64,000 bases of DNA, taken from Fallopia convolvulus. Its lineage: Eukaryota; Streptophyta; Magnoliopsida; Caryophyllales; Polygonaceae. Positions 12,419-25,200 of this stretch are shown piece after piece (position 1 is the stretch's first letter; each line of letters begins with the position of its first letter). The DNA lies in the NCBI GenBank assembly GCA_964016875.1, contig OZ024737.1:33109683-33173682 (forward strand), given 5' to 3'. Both the position numbers and the translations under genes were made by a program. A model generated the notes under the pieces. The model had not been told where the DNA came from and searched no databases. It saw nothing but the letters and a program-made list of their open reading frames with translations.

Positions 12419-13901
12419 CCTCGGTGTGTGTGTTCATGGAGGATCAAGTCCGGGTCGTCTCGTATTTGAAACAATGGTTTAGCATTGAATTTGAATGTAA
12501 GGTTGTGTGAAGGATGATAAGTCTCTCGTGTTGAGACAAGTTGTTCATGTTGGAAACCTTTGGTTTTTTAATTCGCTTTGGAAATAATAAGGCTTGTGAT
12601 CAAGTCCTTTGCCATTTTATTCTGGGTGACATTATTGATTTTGAAGTGCTTTCTCATTCAGAGTACTGTGAATCGGTGGTGAAAATTAATGTGTTTGTAA
12701 AAAAAAACCTGAAACTCAAAAGCAGTCAAGTTAACATTGCATCATTCAACTTTTTAAGGGCAATGGCTGTGTATTTGGCAACATACAGCTTGTAGTACAT
12801 GATTTATATTAAAACGTTATCATTGTATGAGTTATATGGTGTATTTAAATTTTAAAACGTAGACATCTTCTTGGTTTGATTATAGTTACAACAAAAGTAA
12901 GACAGCTTGGTTGATTGTGGTTTAATTAATATAGCGCAAGGCAGCTTGATTAGAGGAGTATTGTTGGGATATTATGATTTGGGCCTACATTAAGGTTTAC
13001 AGAGAAAGCCCAATATTATGATGAATAGCCAAGAGCCCACAATCCCTTTTTTGTGGGTCGGATAGCCCACAATCAATTTTTTGGGTCTGATAGCCCACAA
13101 TCACTTTTTAGATGAGTTTTGTTGGGAGTATAAGATAAGGTTTAAGCTAGTCGATCTCAAGCATGGTTTCAAAGACAATTTAAAGCATCCTTTTGAAAGG
13201 GAATATGAAGTTCTACTGTTCTAGGTCTTTCAAAATGTCCTCTTGTGATTACCGAGGAATCGAGGATATATGGTTCTTGGCAAATTTGGGCATTAGTCAT
13301 TTACCGAGAACAAATGTTGTTGCAACTTTCCTTGGTAAAGGTCTCGTGAAAGGAAGAGTATGGTGAGGAAATTCCTACGACATTAGCAAGGACATTTGTT
13401 CTTGGTAAATTTAGCTAGAGTTTAATTGCCGAGAATATTGTAGTTCTCGGCGAGTCCTCCCTAAAATCCGTATTAGAAGGTTCGTTTTTTAAATTAGCTT
13501 AATTTATTGTTTTGAAATAGGGAAGATGATGTAAGTTTGAAATTGATAGAAGGAAGGGAAATTTTAGTTCTGCCTAAAAAAAACCAACAATGGGTTTTAG
13601 GTCTGACTATTGACCAAGATGCTTATATATATGGCCCGGTTCGATCAGTTCCAATTGAAGGCTCGAATCCGGTTCGAACCAGTCTTAAAACCCCACACAC
13701 AAATTAAACCAAGCTAGCTAGAGGATAAATCCAATTGTGACTCAAAACCAATAACATGGGAGCACAACTCAAGAAGACAAGTGATCATCTTAGCTGGCTT
13801 AGTTTTAGCATATAGAAATGGATTGGGGAATCCAATTCCATCTCGCTAGAGATCACATGTTCCACAAACCCCAGCCCTAACAAGACACACTTGACCCCAC
13901 A

Positions 13902-13904
<3 letters not shown>

Positions 13905-13939
<35 letters not shown>
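13905..13939. repeat. (TC)n microsatellite
   Basis: About 17 uninterrupted TC units are read directly. Confidence 0.95.
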
Positions 13940-13941
<2 letters not shown>

Positions 13942-14559
13942 ATTTCACTAGTTGATCACTTCTCCTTAGGAACCATCCATATTGCTACATACAAAGAACC
14001 TTATTCATAAAGGAATTGAGACACTATTTACCAATCGTACATGGTTGGGATATAACATAGTGTAATAAACAAGTAATTCTACCAAAAAAACTTACATAAG
14101 AATCTCTAGATGAAAAAAGGATAATTTAAGCTCATCGATCATATATAATGCTTTTAATCATCGATCATATATAATTTAAGATCATATATGACTAACATAA
14201 GAACCTTATTTTCCTTTTTTTCCAATGATAATCTTAAAAGAAGTTATATTGAAATAAGAAATACAGACCGAACTAAGTAAAAAACTCAAGAGTATATATT
14301 ACGTGGAATAACTTTTTTTTTTTTTTTCTGAACATCACTCGAAAAAATATAAAATTGAGGGACACCATTCCGAATTTTCCTAATTTCTACCCTAAAATAC
14401 ACATTAGAGTTTTAATTTTATTTTATTTTTTGGAAGAAGAAAAAGGAAGGGGAAAAGACAGAATAGACCCCGGGGGCATTCGATTCCTTTCATCATCACA
14501 TTCCCATATTAAGTGTAAGCACGTGAAACCCCAATAATTTTTGTCATGCACAAATGGGC

Positions 14560-14563
<4 letters not shown>

Positions 14564-14593
<30 letters not shown>

Positions 14594-14667
14594 GAAAAAT
14601 TAAAATGGCCCCCAGTCCGCCCTTTGTTTTCTAGCTTCGGTCTCTTCTTCTTCTTCTTCTTCTTCTT
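14564..14667. repeat. CT-rich tract: (CT)n then (TTC)n
   Basis: About 14 CT units (14564-14591) and, after 50 bases, about eight TTC units (14643-14667). This is a pyrimidine-rich core promoter/5' UTR-type region directly upstream of the protease gene's ATG at 14749. Confidence 0.85.
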
Positions 14668-14748
14668 AGGATTAATTACGTACTCCATCTCCTTTCTCTC
14701 TTAGCTTCGATCTCCCTCTTTCCAACATTCGCCAAATCAACAATTAAT

Positions 14749-16563
14749 ATGGTTTCCTTTCAATCCACAGTAGTCATTGGATTTGGCTTTGTTTTTCTTG
14801 TTGTGAGTATACATCATGTTGGCGCCACCCAGCTTAAGGATATGGATTTGCTTGACTTGCAACACTTGCAATGGAGATTCCAACAATTCCTCACCTATTC
14901 TAACCCTACAACTTGCTTTCTTCCTCCTTACAAATCAAGTGAGTACCATTATATATTCATTCTTCCATTTCCGCCTATGATTAATTCGCGTCGTTTTTGT
15001 CGAACAACTAGATAGGTGCATAGTTTGGTATATTGTCCGGCTCCATCTTATAATAGCAGTTAATTAGTAGTATGCTCGGAATCTTGATCATCCTATTGCC
15101 ACTTATAGATCAGTAGTTGATGCTAACATTTTAATTCACATAGAAACATAATTAGCAATTCAATTAATTAAGTGAAGATCTATAAGGGAAAAAAAAAAGA
15201 AGAATAAATGACAGAGTACTATATGTTTCTTATGCATACATGATAATCTTCACCACAGCTTCAGAATTTTAATTGAGTGCTCAAGATTTTCCACTTTTGT
15301 AATTTGCTCATTAAAATATACAAGTACATGTTCTTATTTGAAGTATAAATATAGATAGAGGTTCTTCTTCTTCTTTCAATATGTAATATAAAAGTAGAGG
15401 TGGAGATACATGAGAAGCTCCCTTAATTTCTAGACGAGCGACTGAGCAAGCATATATGGATAGATTATAGGACATCAAATTTCCATAAGACCTTAAATTA
15501 ATTGAGTGGTTGCTTTTCTCCAACAAAATAAATTGAGTGGTTGCTATACATTTGTCATGAGGCGTTTTTTTTTCAAATAATGAAAAAATTGGATTAAATT
15601 AAGCATGCGCCTATTTATAGTAAAAACACTCAAATTATTCAAGATCTACTAGCTAGAGCTTAAACAACCAATACTTGTACGTACGTACTCTAATCCAAGG
15701 TTAAAGTTTTTCTTAAAAATATGTATGAAGAGACACATTAATTGGTTGTTAACTCGTTATACAAACTTGGTTAATTTAATCTTGACCAAAAAAAAAACTT
15801 GGTTAATTTAATGATTTTTCTTGTATTTATACGTGTCATATCTATGTGTATCAGTGTTGCTTCTGCTTTAGTTAATACTGTACTCTTTCTTCTTTTTTTT
15901 TTTTAAAAAACTAAACAAATAAATTAATCAAGAAACAATACAAGACAGAGCAATTTAAGGGATTTCAGTATGCTTTAGATATTCTCAACAACAACAAAGT
16001 ATACTTTAGTTTAGATTTTGTGGTCCAAGTGTCCAACTAATATTTGCTTTGCACTTGTGCTTAATTTTAATGATGATAAAAGCTCAAATTTGTCATTGTT
16101 AAACTCCAATTAATTATTGAAATGCTTTCCACGAATATGAATGTGATTCCATTTTTTTTTATGGGACGTGTCGATGCATTTCTTGATAAAATTCATAATT
16201 ACAACCAATTTTCAAATTTGATCTATTGAGATTTGAGATCGTCAACATTCATGGAGCTTGGCAAATTAAGTTCCTAATAAATTCATCACAAAATAACTTT
16301 CGTTAGCGAAAGTACAAGACTACAAATCAAGTGCAAGTCCTAAATTTGGATCATATAAGCAACTTGTTAGATTCATTATTAAAACTAATTAATCTGTAAA
16401 ATGATTGCTGTGCCTACACCATGTGAGTATGTATGTGTAGTACAGCTAAGAGGCCACCACTATTGGAAATGAAATAAATAATTCACATTATGTAACCAAT
16501 AGTGATCCATTTTACAGATAAATCTAAATACACATTAGTATTTATTTGTCAATATGGTGCATG

Positions 16564-16629
<66 letters not shown>

Positions 16630-18108
16630 TCAATGTTTTTCTATGGACAAAATGTCAAAAAAACTAACTAAAATATCATCATTTTGTGAGTTGTGACTAA
16701 AGCTAATTTAGTCACTTTCTACCAAAAAAAAAGAAGAAGCTAATTTAGTCACTAATCAAGCCTTCAAACAAGATTTGCATAATAATTAATTAATTCTTTT
16801 CTTTGCTATATGTTTGTTTCCGCAGAGACAACGAAAGGATCGATCACCCTAGAGCTAAAGCATCGGGACTCATGCACTAGACCCGTCAAAAACCTTGACA
16901 GGTGGCTTCAACAACGTTTACTCCTAGACGACACACAAGTCCGTTCCTTCCAAACCCGGTTCAAGAAACCGGGTCAAACCGAGTCATCCAAAACCGGCCC
17001 AAGAGGCACCCAAATCCCTCTAGCTTCCGGGTCAAGGCTCCAAATCCTCAACTACATCACCACCCTCCAACTCGGCGGCCAGGATCTAACGGTCATCGTC
17101 GACACCGGCAGCGACCTCACGTGGGTCCAATGCCAGCCGTGCAAATCATGCTACGCCCAAGAAGAGCCCCTCTTCACCCCTTCCTCGTCCACCTCGTACC
17201 ACGCCGTACCATGCAATACGACGTCGTGTTCGTCCCTTCAACAAGCCACCGGCAACCCTGGGGGCTGCGACACGGCGTCGTCTTCTTGCAGCTACTACGT
17301 CAGCTACGGTGACGGCTCGTTCACCTCCGGTGAGCTCGCCACCGAGAAGCTCAGCCTAGGCTCGGCCCCGGTCATGGACGGGTTCGTGTTTGGATGTGGT
17401 AAGAGCAATAAGGGCCTGTTTGGTTCAGCTTCGGGCCTAATGGGCTTGGGCCGAAGCGTCTTATCTTTGGTGGCCCAATCAGGCCCAGTTTTTGGCGGGG
17501 TTTTCTCCTACTGCTTGCCATCGGGCGCTGACTTTGGCTCCTCGGGGTCGTTAACTTTCGGACCTCAGTCTTTGATTAATTACAAAAACACCACTCCAGT
17601 GTCTTACACCAAAATGGTTTGGAGCCCTGATTTCTCTTCTTTCTACCTCCTTAACCTAACCGGTATCAGCGTCGGCGGCGTCGATCTGCGCTCCCCAAGG
17701 CTCTTATCGAACGTCGGGATCTTGATCGATTCCGGCACGATCATAACAAGGCTCCCGCCTTCGATTTACACAGCCTTAAAGGACGAGTTCTCGAAGCAGT
17801 TTTCGGGTTATCCAAGTGCACCCGGCTACTCTATATTGGACACGTGCTTTAACCTAAGCGCGTACCAAGAGATTAACGTTCCAACGGTCAAGTTGATGAT
17901 CCAAAGCGGCGCGGAGGTGAAGGTGGATGTTGCCGGGTTGATGTATTTTGTGAGGAGTGACGCGTCGCAAGTGTGTCTCGCATTCGCTAGCTTGTTGTAC
18001 GAGGATGAAATGCCCATAATTGGGAATTACCAGCAGAAGAACCTGAGGGTTGTGTATGATACTAAGCAGTTTGTAGTGGGATTTGCACAAGAGGAGTGCA
18101 GTTTTTGA
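14749..18108 (+). CDS. Secreted pepsin-like aspartyl protease (A1 family, At1g79720-like)
   Basis: Two exons, 14749-14938 and 16826-18108, give 490 residues. Residues 1-27 form a signal peptide (hydrophobic VVIGFGFVFLVVSI, then GAT). A propeptide-like region starts with LELKHRDSC, and the catalytic domain begins near NYITTLQLGG. The two catalytic aspartates lie in VDTGSDLTWVQC and IDSGTIITRL; the flap tyrosine is in VSYGDGS. Many paired cysteines and the ending IIGNYQQKN / GFAQEEC are typical of nepenthesin-like plant proteases of the apoplast or secretory route. Family knowledge: the closest recalled match is Arabidopsis At1g79720. The substrate is unknown. The exon 1 donor is gtgagt at 14939 and the acceptor cgcag ends at 16825; the frame is continuous. 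The coding exon is much more GC-rich than the surrounding DNA. Confidence 0.92.
14939..16825 (+). other. 1.9-kb first intron of the aspartyl protease gene
   Basis: AT-rich with no coding signal, and unusually long for this gene neighbourhood, where most introns are 80-400 bases. It contains a long TA microsatellite near its 3' end. Confidence 0.8.
16565..16627. repeat. (TA)n microsatellite, about 31 units
   Basis: An uninterrupted alternating TA run of about 62 bases inside the protease intron, 200 bases before the 3' splice site. Confidence 0.95.
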
Positions 18109-18892
18109 AGGTAATGTGTATATGTGTACATATAGTTTTTAATTAAACAATGTTGAATTGGTATAAGGAGGACTTTATGTATTTTTGAACATATATAAAT
18201 TACGTACATGGTTAATTTTGGCATTTGGGGAATTGAAGCAATATCATAATGTTGCTAGAAATTTGAATGTAAGTTGTAATATTGAAGAAATAATTTGCTA
18301 CATACTGTAAATTTGACACAAGTTAACACGAACCCATCATCCGACCAAGTACCAACATGTAAAACTCTTTCTTTTCGATCCTATCCTCTTTTTTTTTGGT
18401 CGAATTTCGATCCTATCCTCTAGTCAAAGCATTTGATATATCTCTTTTGAATAGAGAGTACGTTTAATCTAAAATATTGCCACGTTCCCTTTCAATTGCT
18501 AGCAATTAACTAAACCGGTCAGGATTCTTCTTCTCCGATCAGAGGACCGAGTCTTATCGATCGATCATGATCTATTGACCCAAAAAAAAAAGTGTAATCA
18601 TTTAAAGCGAGGGTGCATATTGTTTCTCGTTGATCGAACAAAAGAATAGAAATCTTATTTTCCCTGACTGCAAATTGTGAGGCTCCTTGATTATTTTTCC
18701 TAAAATTAAGGTGAAAGCAATTCTCTCATCTCTCTATATATACATATAGACATGTTAATTTGTCTTGACATATTCATCTTTTCACGTACGTACGTACGCC
18801 TGAAAGCCAATAAACAACGTACCTTTGTGTACGTTCTAGCACTTTGAAACTTGCACTTCCTATTAATAAAGTAGAAATAATAATAATATATA
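18109..18892. other. Protease 3' UTR and GDSL lipase promoter
   Basis: AT-rich intergenic DNA. A TATA-like box (tatatata, about 18735-18743) lies about 150 bases before the lipase ATG, followed by an acgtacgtacgtacg repeat at 18784-18798. No other gene is visible. Confidence 0.5.
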
Positions 18893-20316
18893 ATGGCGAC
18901 TAGATACACGAAGTGCAAGACAATGTTGATGGCGTTGTTGATGGCCGCCTTAGAGATGGGGATGGTAGCAAACGCGGCACCACAGGTTCCATGCTTGTTC
19001 ATCTTCGGAGACTCGCTATCAGACGGTGGCAACAACAACAATCTCCCCTCAGCTGCTAGGGCAGATTACTTACCCTATGGGATCGACTTCCCCGGGGGAC
19101 CAACTGGAAGGTTTTGCAATGGAAGAACAACCATCGATCTCGTTGGTACGTATCATTAATCTAGCTCTTACATTACATTTTGGATCGTTTTAATTAATTA
19201 GCTAGCGATGGTAATAATTCGATCAGGATTCAAATTTTTGCAAATGTAGGTGACCTTCTCGGGTTGGAATCGTACATTCCTTCTTTTCTAAAATCACAAT
19301 CATCCGTAGGCCCACTTAAGGGTGTTAACTATGCCTCTGGCTCTGCCGGAATCCGCCCTAATACCGGATTTCAAGTGGTATATATTTACATAAGCATATA
19401 TATATTGCTCGTTTAAAATCATATACTATACATGTGTAGAAAATATATTAATTGTCTTGAATTTGGATGATTTATTGACTATTGTATCCTTGTTCGATTT
19501 TATTCCTCAATGATACATACATACGTAATTAGGGGGGAAGGATTTGCATCGACACACAACTGAAGAACCACCAAACCTCGATTTCACGACTCTCAAGCAT
19601 GCTAGGAGGCAGCCAAAACGTGACAAGCTACTTGAACCAATGCTTGTACTCGGTGTACGTGGCGAGCAACGACTGGATGTTAGACTATTTTAACCCTACC
19701 GCAGGTACCACCAGCGTTCAGTACACTCCTCCCGCCTTTGCCGATTTGCTTCTCGCTAAGCTAACCGAGCAACTAACGGTAATTATTTAATTACGTACTA
19801 TTAATTAAACCTTTCTTTAATTCATTACTTAATGACAAGTACATACATATAATTGCATGCATGCAGAATTTGCACGACATGGGAGCAAGGAAAGTAGTGT
19901 TGTTTGGAGTGGGGCCAATGGGTTGTCTCCCCCCTTACAACGCACTTGGCACGTGCACACAATTCATCAACAACGTCATACAAGACTACAACGACAAGCT
20001 CAAGTTACTCGCCGACAAGTTGAACGCCCAATTTACAGATTCCAAGTTCATCTACATCAACACCATCCAGATCGTCACCAAAGACCTTTCCGGCCTAGGA
20101 TTACCAATCAGGAACATTCCATGTTGTACAACGGTGGGAGCTTCATGTGCACCTCTTAGTGTTCCATGCCTGAACAGAAATACTCATGCATACTGGGACA
20201 ACGCTCATCCGACGGAGGCTGCAAACAAGGTGTTGGCAAAGAGAGCCTACCAAGCTCAGTCCCCGGGCGACTCTCACCCCATGGATATTAGCCAATTGGC
20301 CGCACTTCAGCTTTGA
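18893..20316 (+). CDS. GDSL esterase/lipase, copy 1 of a tandem pair
   Basis: Four exons, 18893-19145, 19250-19377, 19533-19778 and 19867-20316, encode 358 residues. An N-terminal signal peptide ends near MVANAAPQ. Block I is IFGDSLSDGGNNNN with the nucleophile serine; the block II glycine is in NYASGSAGI; the block III asparagine is in VYVASNDWM; block V DNAHPTEAAN holds the catalytic Asp and His. Family knowledge: plant GDSL (SGNH) esterases are secreted acyl hydrolases acting on lipids, cutin precursors or acylated metabolites; this copy resembles the At1g29660/At1g29670 group. Compared with copy 2 (50236-51783) it lacks the intron that splits GLG/G in the last coding region, giving four exons instead of five. 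The two copies share about the same exon borders otherwise. Confidence 0.92.
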
Positions 20317-21599
20317 ACTGCGTACGTACTCCCCTTAATTAACTAATTAATTAACCACCCTTTCAAGTAAAAACAATATGTATTAACGTAAACTACATTA
20401 TTTACTAGTATAGCTAGCTAACGTCCATCAAACATTGACAATATTGATCGAGAGTATTTATCTTAAATTTAGAAAATACTCCATCTATGTATCGATTTGT
20501 GCATGGTCGCATACAATTGTAATTATATATAGACTCTGTAGATTTTGATTGATTCGAGAGGATGGATGTGTATAACAATGTGCGCTTAGCTTTCATCAAT
20601 CTTGAATCGAGCGTGTTAGCAAAATATATAAAACTAATCTTTTGAAAACGGTTTCCTCGACAACGGATATTAAACGAACGTAAGAAAAAAAAAAGGAAAA
20701 AAAGAAAGAAAAACAAGACAAGTTCTTTCCAATCAAATCTAATGAAGAACGACTTACAGAAGCCAATAAGAGTTTCTAGATGTAAAGCTTATGTAATTGT
20801 ATAATTGCCTAAGTTTGAGGAAATTGGACCAAATGTTATAATGTAAGTGGGTTATGTTATTAGGATTTGGACCTTGAGGTTGGGAGGAGCTAATTTGGGC
20901 TTGTCAAATCCAAATCGCCCACTTTTGCTTAGCTTGAATCATTTGAAAATAAGCACATTTGAAACACTACATTTTAGTTGCAAAAGAGGGTTATAAGCTC
21001 TTATTGTAACCCTAAAGCACTATAGTTTTGAGTTTGGATTTGGCGGCACCTTGAGAGCTTTGTCTATGATTATTGCTCCCTTTGGTAGATCTTTGGTTCG
21101 CCCCTCCTTGCTTCCATTCAATCCAAAAGCTAAGGTGAACTCTTGGATACGGTGGTACGAGCCCTTGGGCTGTTGTTCATAGAGAGGCATTGACCTTCTT
21201 TGAGATCGCTCGACTTCCACCTTTTTCAGATCTTCTTACACTTTACTTCGTTTTCTTTGCTCCCTTTTCCCCCCTTGTGTTACTTGGCATTACAATGAGA
21301 GCGTAGATGGGGCTCGCACTCGCGATGCGTGGCACTCTCGTTTTATTTTATTTTTTGCAGAGAAAGCATCAAAGCGCAAAGCTTTGACGATACTGGCAAT
21401 GGAAATGCAGCGTTTCGACTTAAGCACTTGCACCGATCCATGAGTTTTTTCCTTTAAAGTCATACTTTGCACCAATTTTTTGGGGGCACAAGCGATAATT
21501 CTTTTTTTTAATTGTTTTTTCTGACAAAACAATTAAAAAAGGAACTTTAGGAATGAGTTTTTCAAATGTCATGAATTAGGAATGAGTTCTTCAATTATT
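20317..21599. other. Intergenic DNA between GDSL copy 1 and the LINE 3' end
   Basis: AT-rich to about 20760, with a poly-A-rich patch at 20683-20715. From 21550 to 21596 a short direct repeat (aggaatgagtt, then a pyrimidine, then ttcaa) occurs twice, 30 bases apart, just outside the LINE poly(A) end. Short open frames at 21020-21532 have no recognisable protein. Confidence 0.4.
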
Positions 21600-21672
21600 A
21601 TTTTTTTGGTAGAAGGAGAGACGACACTCTCCGGCCCCTCAAGGGGGCATTTTATTAATAAACAGAAAAGAG

Positions 21673-24600
21673 CTAAGTAGTCAGCAAACGGGGGATAGCC
21701 CGACCCCTAACATCATCAAGCAATTGTAAATAAATCCCCTCTGGCGGGGCAAGCAATACCAGACAACCATACGAGTAATTAAAAGCACTAGACGCGAGAC
21801 GATCGGCAACCATATTCGCCTCTCGATACACATGACGGAATCGGATCAACCAATTCCTACTCAAAAAGCCTTGGCACTGTAAGACCAGGCTACATAACGG
21901 ATGACTCTTATTTATTCTAGAATTGAGTAAATTAACAACTAACATAGAATCAACCTCTAAGATAACCTGCTTGAATCCTCGCTCCCAAGCAAGCTTCATC
22001 CCATTGAGTGCTCCCCAAAGCTCCGCCATCGGCACCAAGCAAATCCCAATATTATGCACGAAGCCTTCGACCCATTGGCCATTGCTATCTCTCAAAACGC
22101 CTCCCGCTACTGCCGACCCATCTTCTCTAACCGAACCATCCGTGTTGATTTTAACCCACCCCACTTTAGTTTTACTTCAAGCTATTTCCTGCATATTTTT
22201 ATTGACCAAGTTTAAGGAGGAGCTAGACTTACATGTAGCTCGAAAGTATTCAGCCGTGGCTTCCATAATGAACGAGGCTTTATCATGTATCCATAAATCT
22301 TGATTAAAAACCTCTTAGCATTACGCCACGCCCAAGCACACCACAACGTCATTGCAAATAATGCGTTCCATTCCACCCCAATCGCCCTAATAACAGTGAC
22401 ATTCAACTGGTTGCCTCTTAACCAGGCGGCAAAAGGAACCTGAAAAAAAGAAGGGTAGATGTCAGTAGCCTTTAGAGCAAACCAAACACTACTAACTTGG
22501 GGGCAATCACGAAAAAGGTGCTCGAAAGTCTCCTGTATTCCCGAACAAGAGATGCAATCAGGGCAAGTCGAAAAATGACGACGCCTCCTCTCAACGTTCG
22601 ACATAACCCCTCCCTTGCAAGCCAACCAAAGGAAGTATCGAACCCGTTCTAGGAGCTTCACCCGCCAAAGCTGACGGAACACCAAGCCATCCATACCGCA
22701 GTCTCTCGAGGAACCGTTCAGCAGGTTGTATCTGCTCGCCACGGTATAGTTACCATCTGAAGAAAATTTCCAGCTCAACTCATCACCATCATTGCTCATA
22801 TCTGCGTTAAGGGGAATAGCCGCCAGCCGCATCATTGCACTTGTTGGAATCAGATGAGCAAACTTTCCCCATTTCCATCCACTCTCAAAACTCCAGTATT
22901 CAGCAACTTTGGCATTCAGCTGAGAGTTGTCAATACTACCAATCGCGACCTCTAGCAACGACACTTCCAACGCCCAAATATCCTTCCAAAACAGAATAGA
23001 CTCGCCATCCATGGGTAACCACTTGATCCCCTTATTCACAACCAACGACGTAACTTCCCTAATAGAGCGCCATATATGAGAGCAGGTCGAAGAACTACCC
23101 ATAGCACAATCCACATATTTGCTCTTAAGAACAGATATCCAAATACCGCCGTCTTCCATGACGAAACGCCAACCTAATTTTCCGACCAAAGCGAGATTCA
23201 ACTCTCTCATCTTTTTTATTCCAAGCCCTCCTTGATCCCTTGGTTTGGTAACCTCGTGCCAGGCGACTTTGTGAATACGATGCCTCTCTGCAGAACTACC
23301 CCACAAAAAAGCCCGATTGATCTTGTCGATTCTATTACACACGCTGATGGGCAAGCTGATCGAAGACATAGTAAAAATCGGCAAAGAACAGAGCACTGAC
23401 TTAACCAATGTGGATCTCCCAACAAAACTCAGCGCCGTCGCCTTCCACCCTGATAACTTAGTTTTGAATTTATCAATGAGATCGCTGAACGTGTTCTTGT
23501 TAATCTGCTTGTGAAGAACCGGCATGCCCAAATACTTGCCAAGATTGTCAGTAACCTCTATCCCACAAGCCTCATGAATCTGACGAACCACCCTATGGTT
23601 AACATTCCGAGAGACAAATATCTTCGACTTCTGTATGCTAACTCTTTGACCAGAAGCTGCACAAAACAGGTCAAGACAGTTTTTTATCACGCTAAAGTGT
23701 TCTACCGAAGCCTCAGAGAAGAGTAAAATGTCGTCAGCAAAAAACATATGTGATAACACGGGACCCCTTCTGGTTATGTTAATCGGCTTCCATCTCTTCT
23801 TAGCTACCGCATCAAGAATAATGTGACTAAGGCGCTCAATACAAAGGACAAAAAGGTAAGGTGAAATCGGATCACCCTGACGGACCCCCCGACTGGCCTC
23901 AAATTGACTAGTCACCTCACCATTCCATAACACTTGCATCTTAGTAGAAGTAATGCAAGCCATAATCCAATCGATCCATCTATCCGGAAAACCCGCAACC
24001 CGAAGAGTATCTTCAACAAAATTCCAACTGAGCCTATCATAAGCTTTTTCAAGATCTAGTTTCAAAATCATCCAACCCTTAGAACCCCTTTTCCTCTTCA
24101 TCGAATGAACCACTTCTTGAACCACCACAATATTGTCTGTAATCAAACGCCCCGGTAAAAAAACTCCCTTGAGTAGGGCCAATGATATCGGAGAGAATCG
24201 GTTGTAGACGGTTGGAGAGCACCTTTGTGATGATCTTATACAAAACGTTACACAAACTAATCGGTCTGAACTGGCTAAGTTAATCGCGTTTATTAACTTT
24301 AGCAAGGAGCACGATAGAGGTGTCATTCACCCCCTCGGGAACAATCGATGTTCTGAAGAAATCTTGGACAAAGGAGACGACAGAACTTCCGACTACATTC
24401 CAACACCTTTGGTAGAAGCAAGGCTGAAAACCATCAATCCCCGGACACTTAAACGCCCCCATTCCCTTAACAGCTTTCCAAACTTCGCTCACAGCAAGAG
24501 AACCAATAATACGGTCCATCACCTAGTTATCAATAGTTGGGAACGTACAAACCAGATTATGAAGACCCCCCAGTCGTCGAGCTAGAACCATACAAATCAC

Positions 24601-25200
24601 GAAAAAAGTTCACAACAAGGCCTTCAAGTCCCACGCTATCTTCGATCCAATTACCATCTTTATCTTTGAGACCTTCAATCCTATTGTGTTTCCTTCGAAT
24701 AATTGTCAAGGTGTGAAAAAAAAGAAGTATTCCGGTCACCACACTTCAACCAAAGTTCCCTCGATTTTTGGAACCAAAGAATCTCTTCTTGTTCCAAAAC
24801 AAGATCAATCTCCCTTTGAATATTAGCCTCGGCATCCAACAGAGCTTCAGAAGCCATAACAGAGATGCGCTTTTGAACAAAATCCAGCCTATCTATAAGG
24901 TCTCTTTTTCTCTTGTGAATATTACCGAAGACCTTTTTATTCCAAACAAGAAGGTCCTCTTTAAGGGCCCCAAGCGCATGAGGCGTTTCCAAATCACCCC
25001 TCCAACAATCCTTGATCTTTCCATGGAAAGATGGGTGAGAAAACCAAGCCGCCTCGAAACGAAAAGGACGACGTTTCTTGTTAAAAGTGATTGTAGGATT
25101 CAAACACAAGAGAATCGGGCAGTGGTCCGAAGAAAACTTCGGAAGATGGTTGACCCTAGCATCTGCCCATCTAATCCTTCCCTCAGCATTCATGAACACC
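21673..25200 (-). pseudogene. LINE ORF2: end of endonuclease, reverse transcriptase, zf-RVT, RNase H
   Basis: Reading on the minus strand, endonuclease C-terminal motifs (RLDRVFMN nearby, SDHCPI at about 25115-25135) are followed by the reverse transcriptase: LDLEKAYDRLSW, GVRQGDPISPYLF and the catalytic FADDILLF at about 23720-23745. A cysteine/histidine zf-RVT segment (CPDCISCSG, HLFRDCP) lies at about 22490-22590, and RNase H (NTDGSVREDGSA, ELWGALNG, REANMVADRLAS) at 21673-22164. The frame shifts near 24300, 24540 and 24710 and again between the zf-RVT and RNase H parts at about 22170-22250, so no full protein can be made. In intact elements this protein nicks target DNA and copies the RNA into it. 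Confidence 0.9.
25196..25200. repeat. Target-site duplication ACACC, left copy
   Basis: Five bases directly left of the outer element; the same five bases occur at 39092-39096 directly right of it. Confidence 0.93.

Larger units (their letters stand above)
12419..14748. other. Intergenic DNA with microsatellites and repeat remnants
   Basis: No gene is visible. From 13034 to about 13110 there are three imperfect copies of a 28-30-base unit beginning agcccacaat. From about 13240 to 13470 the sequence is rich in tctcgg/ccgaga words, as in decayed DNA transposons, but no terminal repeats could be paired. Two TC tracts (13905-13939 and 14564-14591) and a TTC tract (about 14643-14667) lie upstream of the aspartyl protease gene; the last two are within 190 bases of its ATG and probably belong to its promoter or 5' UTR. 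Confidence 0.5.

Noticed and set aside
16902..17312. 136-codon frame overlapping the aspartyl protease
   Set aside because: Shifted-frame shadow of the protease coding sequence with low-complexity content.
21548..21597. Direct repeat aggaatgagtt..ttcaa as LINE target-site duplication
   Set aside because: Both copies lie on the same side of the LINE 3' end and no match was found beyond the LINE 5' end near 49240.
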